Shown in pieces: positions 59,441-64,000 of a stretch of 64,000 nt of DNA. Origin of the DNA: VBDM01 sp035519135 (GTDB taxonomy: Bacteria; Pseudomonadota; Gammaproteobacteria; Burkholderiales; SG8-39); NCBI GenBank assembly GCA_035519135.1, contig DATIWX010000133.1, positions 62,001 through 126,000 of the forward strand, given 5' to 3'. Within the stretch, counting starts at the first letter, position 1. The number at the start of each line of letters is the position of its first letter. A program made the translations under genes and the position numbers. The notes beneath the pieces are model-generated. The model did not search any database, was not told the origin of the DNA, and was given only the letters and a program-made list of their open reading frames with translations.

Positions 59441-60457
59441 TCAGGCGCGCGGAGCGAGCGGGAGATTGAGGAGAAGATTCTGCGGCTTCATGCGCACCAC
59501 ACCGTTCTCGTTCATCGACAGGGCCATGTAGACGGGCTTGCCCGCGATATCCGCGCGCATCGCGGCGGGGTCCTCGAAATCGAGCCGGAACAGGGCCAGC
59601 ATGCGGCGAAATGTCCCCGATTCGACTTCCTCTCCGCGCCACAGGCCGTTGAGGATCGCGGTCGACTCGGCGTCCAGTCCGACGTGCCAGGCCCAGGCGC
59701 GGTCCTCGATGGCGCGCAGCGGCCGGATGGTGACGGCAACGCCGAGGAAATGCAGTATCCACTTTTCCATGACGCGGCAGAACGCCGCGTTGGCCGCCCG
59801 CCCGAAGTTGAGGCTGATCACCAGATCGTGGCGCTGGTCGCGCATCCAGTAGAGGTGCGCGTTCTCGGTGTCGAGGACGTCGAGATTCACCGCCGCGAGC
59901 GGCGCCTGCGACTCGACGATGAGCCGGCCGAGGCTGCCGAAGGTCCCGCCCGACGCGTGCATCTCCACCGTTTCCAGATCGGCGAGCATCACCGTCCCGT
60001 CGTCGGTGCTCGCCTTCTGCTCCCGGAAGAACAGCTCGGCCGCGCGCGGCTCGAGCGCGTCCTCGCAGCCTTCCAGAACGCTGCGGACGATGATCTGTGC
60101 GAGCTGATCGACGAACAGCGGCGGGACATCCACGCCGCCGCCGGAGAACACCCCGAAGTAGCAGGATTCGAGGGAAGCCGCGCGCTTCAGCCTGCCGAAG
60201 AAGGAGAGGAGAACCCGGTAGTTGTCCCGCGCGTCGGCGTCCTCGACGCCCTCCAGCGCCGGCGCGTCGACATCGCGGCGCGGATCCTCGAGCAGCGCTT
60301 GGTGCAGCGCGATTTCCCCGGGCCCGGACTCGTCCACGGGACGGATCTCGGGGCGCATCAGATAGGCACGCAGAAAATCGTCGGTGACCGAGAGCCGCCC
60401 CCCTACGTCGCGTTCGAGCAGATGAAAGCCGGAATTGCGCCAGAAGTCCCGAGAAAT
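59441..60457 (-). CDS. DUF6352 family protein with non-canonical start codon
   Basis: 338 residues if translation begins at ATT 60457, which has GGAG nine bases upstream; CTG 60472 is the other option. The in-frame segment upstream of the first ATG (60358) reads SRDFWRNSGFHLLERD...GRLSVTDDFLRAYL and continues smoothly into MRPEIRPVDES, which as I recall is the normal N-terminus of this family; an in-frame TAA lies at 60485-60487. Other family-like stretches are DARDNYRVLLSFFGRL and MKPQNLLLNLPLAPRA. Function unknown. It ends six bases before the AlkA-type gene. Confidence 0.75.
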   Translation of the reverse strand: MSRDFWRNSGFHLLERDVGGRLSVTDDFLRAYLMRPEIRPVDESGPGEIALHQALLEDPRRDVDAPALEGVEDADARDNYRVLLSFFGRLKRAASLESCYFGVFSGGGVDVPPLFVDQLAQIIVRSVLEGCEDALEPRAAELFFREQKASTDDGTVMLADLETVEMHASGGTFGSLGRLIVESQAPLAAVNLDVLDTENAHLYWMRDQRHDLVISLNFGRAANAAFCRVMEKWILHFLGVAVTIRPLRAIEDRAWAWHVGLDAESTAILNGLWRGEEVESGTFRRMLALFRLDFEDPAAMRADIAGKPVYMALSMNENGVVRMKPQNLLLNLPLAPRA

Positions 60458-60608
60458 GGCGTGTTTCTCCAGAAGTTCAACAGTTTAACGATTTCCGACT
60501 TCTAATATCCTGCCCGAAATGGCGCCTCGGGTAGCGGCGTGGATGCTACTACATGTATACAGGAATTTTGGAAGTCGGCCCGAACGCTCGTGGTCGAGCG
60601 CGGGCAGC

Positions 60609-63038
60609 TTACGTCGGCGCGGCGGGCAACGCGGTGGAAAGCGCGTCTTCCACCTGATCGAGCCAGACAAACTTGACCTTGTCGCGCGCCTCGGCGGGGA
60701 TGTCCTCGAGGTCGCGACGATTACGCGCAGGCAGCATCACCGTGGTGATGCCGGCACGCAGGGCGGCCAAGACTTTCTCCTTCACCCCGCCGATCGGCAG
60801 CACGAGTCCGCGCAAGCTGATCTCGCCGGTCATCGCCACGTCGTTGCGCACGGGCCGATTGGTCAGAAGCGACGCGAGCGCCGTGAACATCGCAACGCCC
60901 GCGCTCGGCCCGTCTTTCGGCGTAGCGCCTGCCGGCACGTGGACGTGAATGTCGGATTTCTCGAGCACTTCCGGCTGAATTCCGAGCGACGGCGCACGCG
61001 CCTTGATCAGCGACAGCGCCGCCTGAGCGCTCTCCTTCATCACATCGCCGAGCTGGCCGGTGAGTATCAGTTTTCCGCTGCCGGGCATGCGCGTTGCTTC
61101 GATGAACAAGATATCGCCGCCCACCGGCGTCCACGCGAGTCCCGTCGCGACGCCCGGCACGCCGGTGCGCATCGCGACTTCGGATTCGAACTTGCGCGGA
61201 CCGAGCAGCGCGGCCAGGTCGGCAGGGCCGACATCAACCTGCTGCGCGCTGCCTTCAGCAATGCGCACTGCGACGTTGCGGAATACCTTGCCGATTTCGC
61301 GTTCGAGGTTGCGCACGCCCGCCTCGCGCGTGTAGTCGTCGATGATCACGGCCAGGGCACCGTCGCTGATCCCGCACTGTTCGGCCTTGAGCCCGGTCGC
61401 TTCGAGCTGGCGCGCAACGAGGTAGCGCCGTGCGATCTGCAGTTTTTCCTGGGTGGTGTAACCAGGCAACTGGATGATCTCCATGCGGTCGCGCAGCGGC
61501 CCGGGAATCGTGTCCAGCACGTTTGCAGTGCACACGAACATCACGCCCGACAGATCGAACGGCACGGCGAGATAGTTATCGCGGAAAGTCGAGTTCTGCT
61601 CGGGGTCGAGAACTTCGAGCAGCGCGGAGGCCGGGTCGCCGTGAAAGCCGCCCGCGCCGAGCTTGTCGACCTCGTCGAGCATCATCACGCAGCTGCGCGT
61701 GCCGGCCTTGCGCAGGTTCTGGATGATGGTGCCCGGCAGCGAGCCGATGTAGGTGCGCCGGTGACCGCGGATCTCGGCCTCGTCGTGGACGCCACCCAGG
61801 CTCACGCGCACGAATTTTCGGCCAGTGGCCCTGGCGATACTCTGCCCGAGCGAGGTCTTGCCCACGCCGGGGGGACCCACGAAGCACAGGATCGGGCTCT
61901 TGCCTGAAGGGTTGAGCTTGCGCACCGCGAGGTATTCGAGAATCCGTTTCTTGATCTGCTCGAGGCCGTAGTGGTCGTCGTCCAGGATGTGCCGCGCCTG
62001 CGCGATATCGACCGCCTCGACGGCATCGGCCGCCCATGGCAGCTCGACCAGCCAGTCGAGGTAGGTGCGGATCATAGAGTGCTCGCCGGCGCCTTCAGGC
62101 ATGCGCTCCAGACGCTTCAATTCCTTGCGCGCCTGCTTTTCCACTTCCGCGGGCATCTTCGCTTCGGCGATCGCCTTGCCGAGCTCGGCGATTTCCGCTG
62201 CGCCCTCGTCGCCCTCGCCGAGCTCCTTCTGGATCGTGCGCATCTGCTCGCGCAGAAGGTGCTTGCGGTTGCGGTCGTCGAGCGATTCCTTGGTGCGCTC
62301 GTCGATGTCGCGCGACACCTTCAACACCTCGATGCGGTGCGCGAGAAGTTCGAGCAGCCGGTCGAGCCGTGTCTTCAGGTCGAATGTCTCGAGCAGCTTC
62401 TGCTTTTCCGCAGCACTGATATCCATCAGGCCGGCGATGAAGTCCGCGAGCCGCGCGGGACCTTCCACGCTCTGCAGCGCGGACACCATTTCCTCCGGCA
62501 CCTGCGGCAGCAGCTCCAATATCTCGACGGCCCGCTGCTTCAGCCTGAGCGCACGGCCTTCGATGTCCGGATCGGCCCGGTCGGGTTCCTCAATGAACTC
62601 CACGCGCGCGACTGTGAAAGGGTAGCCGTCCAGGAATTGCAGCACGCGGAACCGCTTCATGCCCTGGCATATCACGTGGTGCGCGCCGTCGGGCGCCGTG
62701 ATGTAGCGCAGCACGTTGGCAATGGTACCTACCCAGTGCAAGTCGTCGGGACCCGGCAGCTCGACCTCGGGCTTGCTCTGCAGAAGCACGCCAAGCGGCC
62801 GCTCCAGGCGCACGGCCTCCTGCGCCGCGGCGCGCGAGCGCTCCCGTCCTATCATCAGCGGGAACACGGCGCCTGGGAACAGCACGACGTTACGCACCGG
62901 TACAATGACGAGCGCATCTTCCGGCACCGGACGCGAGCTGCCTTGCGACCGGGTTTGCCCGGCGGGCGTGGCCGCTTCGATGCGTGCTCCGGTGTCGGCG
63001 CTGACCGGATTGATGTTGCTCTTGATGTCGTCGTTCAC
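60609..63038 (-). CDS. lon: ATP-dependent Lon protease
   Basis: 809 residues from GTG 63038, overlapping the hsp20 stop (GTGA). An extra 35-residue polar N-terminus precedes the substrate-binding domain (LVIVPVRNVVLFPGAVFPLMIGRE). AAA+ module with Walker A GPPGVGKTSLGQS and MMLDEVDKLG; protease domain with catalytic Ser near residue 712 in KDGPSAGVAMF and Lys in GGVKEKVLAA. Linked to a small heat-shock protein and thioredoxin instead of clpX, so this is probably an additional Lon copy of the genome. Confidence 0.95.
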   Translation of the reverse strand: MNDDIKSNINPVSADTGARIEAATPAGQTRSQGSSRPVPEDALVIVPVRNVVLFPGAVFPLMIGRERSRAAAQEAVRLERPLGVLLQSKPEVELPGPDDLHWVGTIANVLRYITAPDGAHHVICQGMKRFRVLQFLDGYPFTVARVEFIEEPDRADPDIEGRALRLKQRAVEILELLPQVPEEMVSALQSVEGPARLADFIAGLMDISAAEKQKLLETFDLKTRLDRLLELLAHRIEVLKVSRDIDERTKESLDDRNRKHLLREQMRTIQKELGEGDEGAAEIAELGKAIAEAKMPAEVEKQARKELKRLERMPEGAGEHSMIRTYLDWLVELPWAADAVEAVDIAQARHILDDDHYGLEQIKKRILEYLAVRKLNPSGKSPILCFVGPPGVGKTSLGQSIARATGRKFVRVSLGGVHDEAEIRGHRRTYIGSLPGTIIQNLRKAGTRSCVMMLDEVDKLGAGGFHGDPASALLEVLDPEQNSTFRDNYLAVPFDLSGVMFVCTANVLDTIPGPLRDRMEIIQLPGYTTQEKLQIARRYLVARQLEATGLKAEQCGISDGALAVIIDDYTREAGVRNLEREIGKVFRNVAVRIAEGSAQQVDVGPADLAALLGPRKFESEVAMRTGVPGVATGLAWTPVGGDILFIEATRMPGSGKLILTGQLGDVMKESAQAALSLIKARAPSLGIQPEVLEKSDIHVHVPAGATPKDGPSAGVAMFTALASLLTNRPVRNDVAMTGEISLRGLVLPIGGVKEKVLAALRAGITTVMLPARNRRDLEDIPAEARDKVKFVWLDQVEDALSTALPAAPT

Positions 63039-63448
63039 AATGGTCCTGTCTTGCGCAGCCTCAGTATCAAGCAGCCATCCACGTACTCGCTCGTTCCGGC
63101 GTCAAGTCGCACCTCCGGCAGCCGGATGCGCCGCTCGAAAGGGCCATAGGGAATCTCGAGACGCCGTACTGCCCGGGGCGAGCCGGCGAACGGAAAGCGG
63201 CGATTGGCGCGCACCACCAGCATGCCTGACTCGTACGCGATCTCGACGCGCTCGATCGCCACGCCCGGCAAGGCGACAGCAACGATGATCTCGCTTTCGT
63301 CCTCGAACACGTCGACCGGCGGCTCCCACATTGTCTGGGTGCGTCCGGAAGCGGCGAGGCGGAAGAACTGCCGATGCATGCGCTCGGCCTCGTTCAACAA
63401 TTCGCAGGCCTGTGCCCACATCCAGCTGGTCGGATCACGTGATGACAT
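63035..63448 (-). CDS. Small heat-shock protein (Hsp20/alpha-crystallin)
   Basis: 137 residues from ATG 63448. Alpha-crystallin domain: WEPPVDVFEDESEIIVAVALPGVAIERVEIAYESGMLVVRANRR, then RLEIPYGPFERRIRLP and the end VDGCLILRLRKTG. A longer in-frame GTG start at 63484 would overlap trxC. It lacks the C-terminal IxI motif, as in many atypical Hsp20 proteins. Sits between trxC and lon. Confidence 0.88.
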   Translation of the reverse strand: MSSRDPTSWMWAQACELLNEAERMHRQFFRLAASGRTQTMWEPPVDVFEDESEIIVAVALPGVAIERVEIAYESGMLVVRANRRFPFAGSPRAVRRLEIPYGPFERRIRLPEVRLDAGTSEYVDGCLILRLRKTGPL

Positions 63449-63462
63449 GTGCACCCACGATA

Positions 63463-63897
63463 TTAGACGTTGGCCTTGATCCACCCGAGCAGTCCGGGCA
63501 GATCCATCGCCCCAGAATTCCGCGCGACTTCGCGCCCGTTCCTGAACGCGATCAGCGTCGGGATTCCGCGAATGCCGAAACGCGCAGCAATGCCCGGCTC
63601 GGCTTCGGTGTTGAGCTTGGCGAGCCTCACGTTGGGTGCAAGTTGCGCCGCGGCCCGTTCATACGCGGGCGCCATCATGCGGCAGGGTCCGCACCACGGT
63701 GCCCAGAAGTCGACCACCAGCGGCAGGTCGTTGGCGCCCACGTGACGGTCGAAGCCCGTCCGGGTCAGTTCGAACGGATGAGCGGACACCAGCGCCCTCT
63801 TGCAGCTTCCGCACTTTGCCCCCGCATCGAGCCGCTCGCGCGGGATGCGGTTGGTAGTATCGCAGTTGGGGCAAACGACATGCAGATAAGCGTCCAT
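63463..63897 (-). CDS. trxC: Thioredoxin 2 (TrxC), zinc-finger type
   Basis: 144 residues. N-terminal zinc ribbon with two CxxC pairs (CPNCDTTNR; KCGSCKRAL) followed by a thioredoxin fold with active site WAPWCGPCRMM and cis-Pro loop GIRGIPTLIAF. TrxC is induced by oxidative stress in other bacteria. A GGGGG stretch precedes the ATG. First gene of trxC-hsp20-lon. The remaining 103 bases to the right edge hold no gene I can support. Confidence 0.95.
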   Translation of the reverse strand: MDAYLHVVCPNCDTTNRIPRERLDAGAKCGSCKRALVSAHPFELTRTGFDRHVGANDLPLVVDFWAPWCGPCRMMAPAYERAAAQLAPNVRLAKLNTEAEPGIAARFGIRGIPTLIAFRNGREVARNSGAMDLPGLLGWIKANV

Positions 63898-64000
63898 TTG
63901 CCCCCATATGAGGCCGGCTCGAGCGAATTCAATCAGTTGCGTCTTTGCGCCTCACGCGCACCCCTCGCAGGCAAACCCAGAGTGGTGCGCATCGCGCCAG

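Noticed and set aside
60494..60577. Inverted repeat CCGACTTC...GAAGTCGG between DUF6352 and lon
   Set aside because: Arms are 8 bp with about 68 bp between them and no T run on either side; not convincing as terminator or operator.
63906..63932. Sigma-32-like promoter (TTGAA, 14 bp, CCTCATAT) before trxC
   Set aside because: Transcription would start only two or three bases before the ATG at 63897, leaving no leader although a GGGGG ribosome-binding stretch lies inside the presumed -10; probably chance.

Overview
The window (about 64 kb, high GC, genes packed with 1-4 base stop/start overlaps) looks like a chromosome segment of a betaproteobacterium (Burkholderiales/Rhodocyclales type). Reasons: the order ndk-rlmN-pilW-rodZ-ispG-hisS-yfgM-bamB-der-hfq-hflX-hflK-hflC-hisZ-purA-tRNA-Leu-rnr-rlmB, the rpsF-priB-rpsR-rplI cluster, Bug/TctC binding proteins, and box/hcr aromatic catabolism genes. 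I see no insertion sequence, prophage, integrase or CRISPR array.

Layout. (1) 1-2324: 3'-truncated membrane diguanylate cyclase. (2) 2367-18175: aromatic-acid catabolic cluster. It contains two paralogous benzoate-CoA-ligase-type enzymes, a gamma-glutamyltransferase-like Ntn hydrolase, boxD, a TetR regulator translationally coupled to the three subunits of 4-hydroxybenzoyl-CoA reductase (hcrC, hcrA, hcrB), a flavodoxin, the regulator boxR, then boxC and boxB. The logic appears to be: 4-hydroxybenzoate is activated and dehydroxylated to benzoyl-CoA, which then enters the aerobic epoxidation (box) route. The usual reductase gene boxA is not in the window. (3) 18190-23919: redox/iron region. It contains a porin-FMN-binding-PepSY-ApbE operon, bacterioferritin-associated ferredoxin, bacterioferritin, an FTR1-type iron permease and HemP, with two Fur-box-like palindromes of the same architecture. 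(4) 23978-33775: histidine phosphatase, dnaB, ribosomal S6/PriB/S18/L9 operon, small membrane proteins, AI-2E-type exporter, VIT-like protein, rlmB, rnr and tRNA-Leu(CAG).

(5) 33804-38906: an accessory block of five genes (SDR, amidohydrolase, two Bug/TctC binding proteins, aryl-adenylate ligase) lying between tRNA-Leu and purA. (6) 38919-54059: the conserved housekeeping run purA through ndk listed above. (7) 54060-54422: the only non-coding stretch above 300 bp; it carries a strong orphan intrinsic terminator upstream of a TctD/TctE-like two-component system (54423-56499). (8) 56471-63897: tilS, accA, an AlkA-type glycosylase, a DUF6352 gene with no canonical start codon, and a trxC-hsp20-lon proteostasis operon.

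Regulation read from sequence. Three sites of the form NGCA-N6-TGCA lie in the boxR/flavodoxin divergent promoter (two copies exactly 30 bp apart) and between the GGT-like gene and boxD. They resemble the TGCAN6TGCA operator described for the BoxR relative BzdR. A 35-bp imperfect palindrome at the 5' end of the TetR gene is a likely operator for the hcr operon. All functional statements are from reading the sequence and from memory of the families; no database search was run.
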